A stretch of 64,000 nt of DNA from Methylobacterium gnaphalii (GTDB lineage: Bacteria; Pseudomonadota; Alphaproteobacteria; Rhizobiales; Beijerinckiaceae), in contig NZ_BJZV01000005.1 in NCBI RefSeq assembly GCF_007992215.1, positions 1 through 64,000 on the forward strand. The letters are read 5' to 3'. The position numbers and the translations under genes were made by a program. The notes under the pieces were generated by a model. It was not told the origin of the DNA. It was given only the letters and a program-made list of their open reading frames with translations, and made no database searches. Each line of letters starts with the position of its first letter. Position 1 is the first letter of the stretch. This document shows positions 56,735 to 64,000 of the stretch, piece after piece.

Positions 56735-57280
56735 GCCTCCCGATCACGCTGCGTGTCGATGGGATCCATCAAGACGCAGAAGACACGATCGATTCAAAGC
56801 GTTGGCGCAGGCTCTCGGCGAAAAGCCGTGTGCGCTTTCGCGCAGCCTGCTCCAGCACCGTATCGGCCGAAGACGAATCCGACGTTCGACTCGCGGCTCC
56901 GGCTGCCTCGTCTTCCGTCAGCCAAGGTGATCTACAATCGACGGCAGGTCGATAGAAGGATCATTGCAAGATCGCGCTCGTGTGCAGCAGAAGTTGTTTT
57001 CCCGCGCGAACAAAGCGTTGCGGACGCGCAACAGCTTTTGCGGAAGCCAGTTTGCAACAGCTCTACGACGCCGAAGTCTGTTGCTCGTGCGGCCACGCTC
57101 CCGCATGGTGCCCCGGCGACAGAGACAAAAACCTCGTCGCTGGTCTGGCCGATGCCTCTGCGGGGAGGGCCGAACCACTAAGGGAAGAAGGACGAGGCTC
57201 GCAGCGCTCCTCTCGGGGGACGATGCAGCCACAAACAAAGTCCGCTCCCAAGGGTCTCGAAACTTTCGGAGGTTTCCACA
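56735..57280. promoter_or_regulatory. long upstream region of the porin gene
   Basis: 546 bases between the ABC-F gene and the porin. GGAGG at 57267-57271 is the porin ribosome site. No tRNA or credible gene was recognised; several short frames are chance. A long 5' leader is common for outer membrane porins and may be a target of regulation, but no promoter was fixed. Confidence 0.4.
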
Positions 57281-58915
57281 ATGAAGCTCATCAAGAGCCT
57301 TCTCCTGGGATCGGCGGCGGGGTTGACCGCGGTCGCAGGGGCACAGGCAGCCGATCTGCCGGTCAAGAAGGCCGCACCGATCGAGTACGTTCGTGTTTGC
57401 GGCGCTTACGGCGCTGGCTTCTTCTACATCCCGGGCACGGACACCTGCCTGCGCGTCTCGGGACGTGCGCGTGGTGAGGCCGGCTACAACCGCAGCCCGA
57501 ACCGCAAGGTTGCCGGCGGCGGCGACACCTCCCAGTTCCGCGGCCTGCTGCGCCTCAACGTGGATGCCCGCACCCAGACCGAATTCGGCACCCTGCGCGC
57601 CTTCGCCCGCATCGAGGCGGCAAGCGCCACCGGTGAAGGCAAGATGGCCTCCGGCACCCAGGCCCGTATCGGCAACGCATTCTTCGGCACCGGCCAGGAC
57701 GCCTTCAACCGCGTGCAGGACTACATCCAGGCTGAGAAGGCCTTCATCCAGTTCGCTGGCCTGACCGCCGGTCGCGCCTCCTCGTTCTTCGACTTCTACG
57801 CCCACGACTTCGAGATCATCGGCTCGTCGCTCGGCTCGGATCAGGCCTCGACCAACCTGTTCGCCTACACCAAGACCTTCGGTGAGGGCTTCTCGGCGAC
57901 GGTCTCGATGGAAGACCCGAACTTCCGCAAGAACCCGATCTTCTCGAACGGCGGTTCGCTTCCCGGCAACACGGCCGCCAATGCCATCGGCCAGACCTTC
58001 CTTGCCGTTGGCTCGAACGCTCCGAGCCCCGTCATCCTGAACTTCGGTCCGACCGGTGCGGTTGCGAACGTCGGCTACGTCGACGTCGTGCAGCGCTCTC
58101 GCATGCCCGACTTCGTCGGCGCCCTGCGCTACGATCAGCCCTGGGGCTCGCTCCAGATCTCCGGCGCCGTCAAGGACGTCAACATCGGCGGCTTCCTCGG
58201 CACCATCACGACGGCTCCTGGCCAGGCGGCTATCGGAGCTGGCGCAGCCGCTGGGGCGCTCGCGGCTCGGGGCATCACCTCGGGTGCACAGACCGATTAC
58301 GGCTGGGCCGTCCAGGGCGGTGCCAAGTTCAACCTGCCCTTCATCGCTCCCGGCGACTCGTTCTACCTGCAGGGTGCCTACGGCGAGGGCGCAGCCAACT
58401 ACACCGGCTACACCTCGTATATCGGCCGCTACACCCAGGCGACCGGCATCGTCAGCGGTGGCCCGTGGAACGTCTACATGAACGACGCCGTGGTGAACCC
58501 GGTCACGGGTCGTCTCGAGCTGTCGACCAGCTGGACCGTCGTCGCCTCGTACCTGCACTACTGGACGCCTCAGTGGCGCTCGGCCGTGTACGGCTCGTAC
58601 GGCGAGATGCGTCAGCCCGGCGGCGCCACCGCAGCGCTTCGCGGTCTGGCCGCCGGCGGCACGGGTATCAGCGGCCTGCCGTCTGCCAATCCGGCTGCCC
58701 TGACCGCGACCTCGACGCTCGTCAACACGTCACAGCTCGTGACCGGTGCGAGCCTGATCTGGTCGCCGGTCAAGGACCTCGATATCGGTGCGGAAGGCCA
58801 GTACATCCGCGTCGATACCCTCAACGGTCAGCGCGTCCTCAACACCGATACGGGTCGTCTGGTCTCCGGCCAGGACACGTTCCAGGCTCGCGTCCGCGTC
58901 CAGCGCGACTTCTAA
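57281..58915 (+). CDS. outer membrane porin, Porin_2 family
   Basis: 544 residues. A signal peptide (LLLGSAAGLTAVAGAQA) is followed by ADLPVKKAAPIEYVRVC, the conserved opening of Rhizobiales porins (Omp2/Porin_2), with a cysteine pair in VCGAYGAGFFYIPGTDTCLRV. The body alternates aromatic-bounded beta strands and ends in ARVRVQRDF, with the terminal phenylalanine needed for outer membrane assembly. Strong translation is suggested by GGAGG 9 bases upstream, and a UUCG-loop terminator follows. It should form the main diffusion channel. Confidence 0.95.
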   Translation: MKLIKSLLLGSAAGLTAVAGAQAADLPVKKAAPIEYVRVCGAYGAGFFYIPGTDTCLRVSGRARGEAGYNRSPNRKVAGGGDTSQFRGLLRLNVDARTQTEFGTLRAFARIEAASATGEGKMASGTQARIGNAFFGTGQDAFNRVQDYIQAEKAFIQFAGLTAGRASSFFDFYAHDFEIIGSSLGSDQASTNLFAYTKTFGEGFSATVSMEDPNFRKNPIFSNGGSLPGNTAANAIGQTFLAVGSNAPSPVILNFGPTGAVANVGYVDVVQRSRMPDFVGALRYDQPWGSLQISGAVKDVNIGGFLGTITTAPGQAAIGAGAAAGALAARGITSGAQTDYGWAVQGGAKFNLPFIAPGDSFYLQGAYGEGAANYTGYTSYIGRYTQATGIVSGGPWNVYMNDAVVNPVTGRLELSTSWTVVASYLHYWTPQWRSAVYGSYGEMRQPGGATAALRGLAAGGTGISGLPSANPAALTATSTLVNTSQLVTGASLIWSPVKDLDIGAEGQYIRVDTLNGQRVLNTDTGRLVSGQDTFQARVRVQRDF

Positions 58916-58945
58916 GTCTCGCAGACCAACCATCGGCAAACCTCC

Positions 58946-58972
58946 AACCCCGGCTTCGGCCGGGGTTTTTTT
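58946..58972 (+). terminator. terminator of the porin gene
   Basis: AACCCCGGC/GCCGGGGTT, a 9 bp stem with a TTCG tetraloop (58946-58967), is followed by an unbroken T run to 58972. It lies 30 bases after the porin stop. A strong intrinsic terminator. Confidence 0.95.
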
Positions 58973-59078
58973 GTGCCTTGAGGCCGCGCAGCCTTCATCT
59001 CGACGTGAAAGGCGGGCAGGGGGTCGCGTCATCACCCCGCTTTGCCGGCTCTGCCGCGATCGAGGGTTCTCAAGGCCC

Positions 59079-61049
59079 GTGACCTCCGCAACCGCCACGT
59101 CCCTCAAGCGATACCGCCTCGGCTGGCTCGCCGGGCTGCCGGTCCTCGCCCTGCTCTGGGCCGGTGCGACCTTCGTGACGGCGCCGGTGATCGGCGATGC
59201 GCTGCGCGGGGAGAGTGCCACGATCGTGCGCGAGACGGGCGGCGGCGAGCCGGAGCCATGGCTACGCGTCGAGGTGCAGGGCCGCGACCTGCTGGCGCTT
59301 GGCGAAACCATGGATGTCGCCTTGCGCGACGCAGCTTTGGCCCGGCTCAAGGCGATCCCCGCCCTGAGGCGACTCGATGACCGGACCGGCCTGATCGAGA
59401 CGGTTACACCCTTCGTCTGGACCGCGACGCGCACCGCACCGGACCTGATCGAGACCAGCGGCCACCGCCCGGTCGAGATCGGCGCGGCGGCGCTCGCCGC
59501 GAAACTCACGCGCGCCTTGCCGGCCGATGCGACCCTGCGCGACCGGGCGAGGGCGGCCCGCGGCGGCCCGGACGGATTCGCCGAAGCGGCCGCCTCTCTC
59601 GTCGAGGCGCTTCGCGGATTGGCGCCCGGCGCGGTGGCGACGCTCAGCGACACCACGCTGTCCCTACGGGGCGAGGCCGTCGACGCGGCCGCCTACGAGG
59701 CCGCCCGGGCCGCTCGGCCGCCGCAGGGATTCGCGTTCGGCGCGACAGAGATCGGGCCGCCGCGGGTGGACGATTTCCGCTTCGTCGTCGAACGGAGGCC
59801 GGACGGCGCTATCACGCTTGGTGGCCATGTCGTCTCGGAGGCCGCGCGGGCCGAGGCGCTCGCGATGGCCTCTTCGCTCGCGCCCGATCCGGCGCCGGGC
59901 GCCGGGCCGCGTACCGCCGTCGGCGACACCCTGCTGCCTGCCCGAGGGCTCGATCCGGCGATCGACCCAGCCGAACTCACCAGGGCCGCGATCCGGCTCG
60001 CTGGCCTGATTCGCGAGGGCTCGGTTCGGTTCGAGCGGGGCCGTCTCTCCGTCTCGGGCGTCGCGCTCGACGAGGAGGCAGTCGGCGAGGCCGAGGCGGC
60101 GATGCGCGTTGGGCGCCCGGCCGGTGTCTCCGCCGGATCGGTCGACCTCCAGCTTCGTCCGATCTCGCCCTACCCGTTCCGCATTCGGCGCGAGCCGGGG
60201 CGTGTCACTCTCTCCGGCTATCTGCCTGACCGCCCAGCCCGCGAACGCTTGAACGCCGTCCTGCGCCAGCGCTTCCTGCGCGAAACCATCGTCGACCGCT
60301 CGCGGATCGCGTCCGGCGCGCCGGCCCAGTTCGTCGCCGCGCTCACCGGCTCCCTCGGGCCGCTCTCGACGCTGGCGAACGGCGAGGTCGAGGCGGCCGA
60401 TGCGTCGATCCGGCTGAGCGGCGAGAGCCTGTATCCGCAGAGCGCCCGCCGTGCGGGCGACGACCTGCGGCGCGCATTGCCGCCGGGCTGGCAGGGTACG
60501 GCCGCGGTGTCGTCGCGCGATGCGGAGCCCGCCTACGATGCCGCGACCTGCGCCCGGCTTTTCTCCGAGCGGGTGGCGGGTCACACCCTGCGCTTCGCCC
60601 CCGGCAGCATCGAGCTCAAGCCGGACTTCTACCCCGTGCTCGACGCCGTCGCCGAGATCGCGAAGGCCTGCCGGGCCGAGCACGTGGAGGTGCTCGGCCA
60701 TCTCGATCCCGCCGGGGCACCGGCGCCGAAGCCCGCTGTGTTGCCGGAGGCGGACACCGAAAAGTCTAAGCCCGACAAGGCGAAGCCCGGCAAAGCTAAA
60801 GCATCGGATATAGCCAAGGCGAAGAGCGCGGGCAAACCGGGAGCGGCGGACAAGCCTGCCTCCGGCCCGTCCGAGCCGGCTCAGGCCGCCAAGGATTCCG
60901 AGCCTGCACCCGACCTCGCCGCCGCGCGGGCAGCGGCGATCATCGACTATCTCCTGAAGGCGGGCGTCTCGCCCGATCAGGCGCTGGCAGTTCAGGGCGG
61001 CGCGCCGCTCAGCGACCGGCAAGGCATCGGCTTGGCGCTGCGCTCATGA
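59079..61049 (+). CDS. OmpA-like domain protein with inner membrane anchor
   Basis: 656 residues. One N-terminal membrane helix (WLAGLPVLALLWAGATFV) is followed by a long periplasmic region with BON-like stretches, and a C-terminal OmpA/MotB-like domain (LRFAPGSIELKPDFYPVLDAVAEIAKAC ... VEVLGHLDP ... ARAAAIIDYLLKAGV). The peptidoglycan-binding motif is degenerate (GHLDP for GHTDN) and is interrupted by a Lys/Ala/Pro-rich insert of about 65 residues. Probably an envelope-tethering protein; function unknown. GTG 59079 is chosen because the helix follows; it has only a weak AGG. It overlaps the next gene by four bases. Confidence 0.75.
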   Translation: MTSATATSLKRYRLGWLAGLPVLALLWAGATFVTAPVIGDALRGESATIVRETGGGEPEPWLRVEVQGRDLLALGETMDVALRDAALARLKAIPALRRLDDRTGLIETVTPFVWTATRTAPDLIETSGHRPVEIGAAALAAKLTRALPADATLRDRARAARGGPDGFAEAAASLVEALRGLAPGAVATLSDTTLSLRGEAVDAAAYEAARAARPPQGFAFGATEIGPPRVDDFRFVVERRPDGAITLGGHVVSEAARAEALAMASSLAPDPAPGAGPRTAVGDTLLPARGLDPAIDPAELTRAAIRLAGLIREGSVRFERGRLSVSGVALDEEAVGEAEAAMRVGRPAGVSAGSVDLQLRPISPYPFRIRREPGRVTLSGYLPDRPARERLNAVLRQRFLRETIVDRSRIASGAPAQFVAALTGSLGPLSTLANGEVEAADASIRLSGESLYPQSARRAGDDLRRALPPGWQGTAAVSSRDAEPAYDAATCARLFSERVAGHTLRFAPGSIELKPDFYPVLDAVAEIAKACRAEHVEVLGHLDPAGAPAPKPAVLPEADTEKSKPDKAKPGKAKASDIAKAKSAGKPGAADKPASGPSEPAQAAKDSEPAPDLAAARAAAIIDYLLKAGVSPDQALAVQGGAPLSDRQGIGLALRS

Positions 61050-61330
61050 CCCTCCTCGTCTCCGCCCTGTGGCCCGGCCTCGCCGGAGCCCTGCTGCTCG
61101 GCGCCTGCATCGGCGCCCTCACAGGCCTGCCGCGCGAGCGGGCGAGCTTGATCGCCGCCGCATCGCTGGTCGTGGCCCTGGCCGTTCTCGGTGGGCTCAC
61201 CGTCTCGCAGACGGTGCCTGGGCAGGCGGGCCTCTGGGTCGAGACCGCGACGCTGATGCTCGCAGCCTATCTCGTCGGATGCCTCGCCGGCGGCGCCGGA
61301 CACCGTCTCAGGCGTCGCGCCAGAGCTTGA
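61046..61330 (+). CDS. small membrane protein of unknown function
   Basis: 94 residues with three hydrophobic helices (LWPGLAGALLLGACIGALTG, IAAASLVVALAVLGGLTV, TATLMLAAYLVGCLAGG) and an Arg-rich C-terminus. Its ATG overlaps the OmpA-like gene stop (ATGA), so the two are translationally coupled and the products may interact in the inner membrane. I do not recognise the family. The last 23 bases overlap the end of the convergent gene. Confidence 0.75.
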   Translation: MTLLVSALWPGLAGALLLGACIGALTGLPRERASLIAAASLVVALAVLGGLTVSQTVPGQAGLWVETATLMLAAYLVGCLAGGAGHRLRRRARA

Positions 61331-61820
61331 GCACGGCGATGCCGGCCGTCATCGGGGCCGACCAGAGCTGCACGAGGTAGCGGTCGTCACCCTCCAGCCC
61401 CGATGCGTCGAGGGTATCGAGCCCGGCGAAACTCACCCGCGCCGCGAGCGGCCCCGGCTTCACCGCGAGCCGGGGCGCCACGGCCGCGTCATCGGTCAAC
61501 CCGGCCAGAACGAGGCGCCCCGTCGGGCAGGCGATGCCGGCCTCGGCGACGTGCTGGAAACCGTCGAGCTCCGGCTCCGGGCGCCCCGCATGCCACTCGA
61601 CACAGACGGGCACCGTCATGTTGCGCGCCGTGTGCAGGATCAGCCCGTACGGCCCCGCCATCAGGCGGCGCGCGAGGGATTCCGGCGTGTAATCGTCGGG
61701 AAGTTCCGGGTGGTTCTCGTCGTGCAGGTAGATCTGGAAGTAATCCGCGAAGAGATCGCCTTGGAACAGCACCTGGAACATGTTCGGCCCGCTCACGCGC
61801 CTTGCAACGGAGGGCCGCAT
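61308..61820 (-). CDS. uncharacterised protein
   Basis: 170 residues, soluble, no signal peptide. Recognisable parts are FQVLFQGDLFADYFQIYLHD near the N-terminus and VQLWSAPMTAGIAVLKLWRD at the end; I do not recognise the family. ATG 61820 (or 61823) has AGGGGGT 4-5 bases upstream. An earlier ATG at 61850 would overlap the start of the divergent gene. Its 3' end overlaps the convergent small membrane protein by 23 bases, an unusually compact arrangement. Confidence 0.7.
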   Translation of the reverse strand: MRPSVARRVSGPNMFQVLFQGDLFADYFQIYLHDENHPELPDDYTPESLARRLMAGPYGLILHTARNMTVPVCVEWHAGRPEPELDGFQHVAEAGIACPTGRLVLAGLTDDAAVAPRLAVKPGPLAARVSFAGLDTLDASGLEGDDRYLVQLWSAPMTAGIAVLKLWRDA

Positions 61821-61848
61821 CATACCCCCTGTTTGAGCGCGTCCCGCC

Positions 61849-62343
61849 ATGACCTATCTGCGGGCCATGCCCGCCTCCGCCTTCGCGCCCGACGACATCG
61901 CCCACATCATCCAGGTCGCCCTGGCGCCGGCCTTCCTGCTGACGGCGCTGGCAACACTGCTGAACGTCTTCTCGACCCGCCTCGCACGCGTCGCCGACAA
62001 GGTCGATCTCGCTGCCAATGCGCTGCGCGGCGCCGGCCCGGCCGAGGCGGACCGGCTCGGCGCCGAACTGTCCTACCTGCGCAGGCGCTCCTTCGTCCTC
62101 GACATAGCCGTGGTGCTGGCCTCGGCGGGCGGCATCATGACCGGCATCGCCGTGCTCACCCTCTTCGTCGGGGTGCTGCGCGACGCCACCACCACGACGG
62201 TCCTGTTCTTCTGCTTCGGCGTGGCGCTCGTCTGCACCGTGGCCGCCATCGCGGCCTTCCTCGTCGAGATCCTCCTGGCCGGCCGCGGCATCCGGAACGA
62301 GGTCGACCGCCAGAAGGACAATGCGGCGGCGCAGGCGTCCTGA
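61849..62343 (+). CDS. DUF2721 membrane protein
   Basis: 164 residues with three membrane helices: one at IIQVALAPAFLLTALATLLN, the others at VLDIAVVLASAGGIMTGIAV and VLFFCFGVALVCTVAAIAAFLVEILL. Between the first two lies the charged segment STRLARVADKVDLAANAL. This is the DUF2721 pattern; function is unknown. ATG 61849 or ATG 61867 are both possible starts. It ends 8 bases before the convergent transglycosylase gene. Confidence 0.85.
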   Translation: MTYLRAMPASAFAPDDIAHIIQVALAPAFLLTALATLLNVFSTRLARVADKVDLAANALRGAGPAEADRLGAELSYLRRRSFVLDIAVVLASAGGIMTGIAVLTLFVGVLRDATTTTVLFFCFGVALVCTVAAIAAFLVEILLAGRGIRNEVDRQKDNAAAQAS

Positions 62344-62351
62344 CGACGCTC

Positions 62352-64000
62352 CTATCGCGCTGCGGGCATCGCCTCCGCGCTCGCCGCCGGGCGCGCGCCG
62401 CGGGCGAGGTCCTGCTCGATCAGTAGCGTGGTCTTGCCGTCACCCTTGGCAGCGAGCCGGTTGCGATAGACCTGGAGGTTCTCCATCACGCGCTGCACGT
62501 AGTTCCGCGTCTCGGTGAAGGGGATGCGTTCCACCCAATCGATCGGATCGATGCCGGGTTTGCGCGGATCGCCGTAGGCGTCGATCCACTTCTTCACGTT
62601 GCCGCCGCCGGCATTGTAGGAGGCGAAGGCGAGAATGTAGGAACCGCGCCAATCCTCCATCAGCTCGCCGAGATGCGCCTGGCCGAGCCGAGCGCAATAG
62701 GCCGGGTCGCTGGTAAGCCGCGCCTGCTCGAAGCCGGTGCTGACGCGCTTGGCGGTGCGCTGAGCCGTCTGCGGCATCATCTGCATCAGGCCACGCGCGC
62801 CGACACCCGACTGGGCCTGCGGATCGAATTGGCTCTCCTGGCGCGCGATGGCGAAGACCATCGCCCGCTCGACTTGCGGCACCGCCGTGGACGCCTCGTA
62901 ATCCGGGATGCCGATGGTCGGGTAGGCATGCACGTCCAGCGCCAGGCCACGCTGCGTTGCAAGCTTACCGAGAGCGACGAGCGCGCGCGCATCCCGCATC
63001 TGGGTGGCGACATCGCCGAGGGCGTTCAGCTCCGCCTCGCTCGTCAGCGACTTCGCCGCGTCGATGTAGAGCGGCAGCGCCAGCTCCTTCATCGAGGCGG
63101 CGGCAAGGAGCTTGAGAGCACGCACGAACAGCCGGTCGTCAAAACTTTTCCGCGCGTCGGCGTCGAGATCGGCAGCGCGGCGCAGGTCGAGGCTCGACTG
63201 GCCGAGCCTGGCACGGGCGAGCTGGCCGTAATAGGCAATCGGCTGGGCCGCGGCACGCTCGTAGAAGGCCTTGGCTTCTGTTGCCTCGCCGAGCTGGTCG
63301 GCAGCGCGGCCCTCCCAGTAAGCGGTGCGGGCGATCGAGATCGGCGTCTCGGCGATGGCCGCGGCCTTGGCGAAATGCGCCTGCGCAGCCTTGGCATCGC
63401 CCGCGAAGCGCAGGGCAATCCAACCAGCATGGAACTCGGCCTCGATGCGCTTCTCGACCGTGCGCGCGCTGTGCCCACCGACGATCGCCAGGGCCGTCTT
63501 GCTGTCACCCTTATCGATGAGCTTGCGGGCGACGATGCGGCGCTCGACCCACCACTCGTCGCCGTCGACGAGCACCTCCGGATTGGTTGGCGCGGCGGCG
63601 AGGATCTTGGCCGCCTCCTCGAACTTCTCAGCCCGGCGGTAGTATTGGGCGCGAGAGAGCATGAAGGAGGAATCGTTGCGCAGGCTCGGCGGCACGGCGT
63701 TCAGCGCCTGGGGTGCCCCGGAGCCCTTCGCCTCGACGATGCGGCGCGCCCGCACCAGGCTGGCATAGGAGCCGCCGGCATAGCCGGCCGCACGACCCGC
63801 CATCTCCCAGTCCTCTTTCAGGAGGGCACGCTCCATGCGGGTACGGTGATCGACGGTGGTGAGGATGCCGGGCATGGCGTCCATCACCTTGGCCTCGAAG
63901 GCGCGCCCGAAGCTGTCGCCGCGCCAGAGATCGCGCACGAGATCGGCAGCATCCGCATCGAGCCCGTCGGCCTTGAAGGCGAGCGCCAGAGCGAGCTTGC
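62352..64000 (-). CDS. soluble lytic transglycosylase, partial
   Basis: The 3' part of a lytic murein transglycosylase; the reading frame stays open to the right edge, so the N-terminus lies outside the window. About 400 residues of alpha-helical superhelical repeats (AAALxR-type, for example KTALAIVGGHSARTVEKR) are followed by the catalytic SLT domain with the active glutamate in ARQESQFDPQAQSGVGARGL and the motifs MQMMPQTA and AYNAGGGNVKKW. It cleaves peptidoglycan glycan strands in the periplasm. The ATG at 63938 is internal. Confidence 0.93.
   Translation of the reverse strand, partial: KLALALAFKADGLDADAADLVRDLWRGDSFGRAFEAKVMDAMPGILTTVDHRTRMERALLKEDWEMAGRAAGYAGGSYASLVRARRIVEAKGSGAPQALNAVPPSLRNDSSFMLSRAQYYRRAEKFEEAAKILAAAPTNPEVLVDGDEWWVERRIVARKLIDKGDSKTALAIVGGHSARTVEKRIEAEFHAGWIALRFAGDAKAAQAHFAKAAAIAETPISIARTAYWEGRAADQLGEATEAKAFYERAAAQPIAYYGQLARARLGQSSLDLRRAADLDADARKSFDDRLFVRALKLLAAASMKELALPLYIDAAKSLTSEAELNALGDVATQMRDARALVALGKLATQRGLALDVHAYPTIGIPDYEASTAVPQVERAMVFAIARQESQFDPQAQSGVGARGLMQMMPQTAQRTAKRVSTGFEQARLTSDPAYCARLGQAHLGELMEDWRGSYILAFASYNAGGGNVKKWIDAYGDPRKPGIDPIDWVERIPFTETRNYVQRVMENLQVYRNRLAAKGDGKTTLLIEQDLARGARPAASAEAMPAAR

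Overview
The window is high-GC DNA from an alphaproteobacterium of the order Hyphomicrobiales (Rhizobiales), most likely Methylobacterium or Methylorubrum. This is inferred from gene content: an HpnA-HpnC-HpnD-HpnE-Shc hopanoid operon, an F0 ATP synthase operon with a b' subunit separate from F1, a CcrM-type methyltransferase, a Porin_2-type porin, and DUF1192, DUF721 and DUF2721 proteins. No rRNA, insertion sequence, phage gene or CRISPR array was seen. Two tRNAs are present: Val(GAC) and Met(CAT).

Layout. 0.1-6.3 kb (+): hpnA-hpnC-hpnD-hpnE-shc, with overlapping or nearly overlapping stops and starts, making squalene from farnesyl diphosphate and cyclising it to hopene. 6.3-15.2 kb (-): a convergent two-gene unit, a 2482-residue single-module reducing type I polyketide synthase (KS-AT-DH-degenerate MT-ER-KR-ACP, no thioesterase), translationally coupled to a PLP-dependent alpha-oxoamine synthase. 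I judge this the most interesting system: the synthase probably releases the polyketide chain by decarboxylative condensation with an amino acid, giving a sphingoid-like amino-ketone lipid. 15.6-16.9 kb (-): UDP-glucose 6-dehydrogenase, then tRNA-Val and an SGNH hydrolase. 18.6-25.0 kb (-): MFS transporter, cyoABCD quinol oxidase and SURF1. 25.2-31.2 kb (-): pyruvate dehydrogenase aceE-aceF-lpdA, with a lipoyl domain on E3.

31.4-39 kb is a mixed region with gene decay: an ABC exporter, a frameshifted FecCD permease remnant, a Sco/MBL pair, a cupin, aquaporin Z, and a decayed Ig-repeat adhesin joined to the end of a HlyD-type secretion adaptor. 39.2-42.6 kb: tRNA-Met, a histone-deacetylase-family hydrolase, a truncated alkA, ada, and a small DUF982-like protein. 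42.6-45.7 kb (-): an ABC-2 exporter pair, a DUF1192 protein and a saccharopine-dehydrogenase-like reductase. 45.8-48.6 kb (-): atpI-B-E-F'-F with a terminator. 48.7-53.2 kb: dsbA, DUF721, DUF1428, mutY and ccrM. 53.6-64 kb: envelope-related genes (rlpA, porin, an OmpA-like protein, a lytic transglycosylase) with an ABC-F ATPase and small proteins; the transglycosylase runs off the right edge.

The common theme is envelope and respiration: hopanoids and a possible novel amino-lipid, porin and peptidoglycan enzymes, quinol oxidase, ATP synthase and pyruvate dehydrogenase. All functions are inferred by reading motifs by eye; no database search was run.
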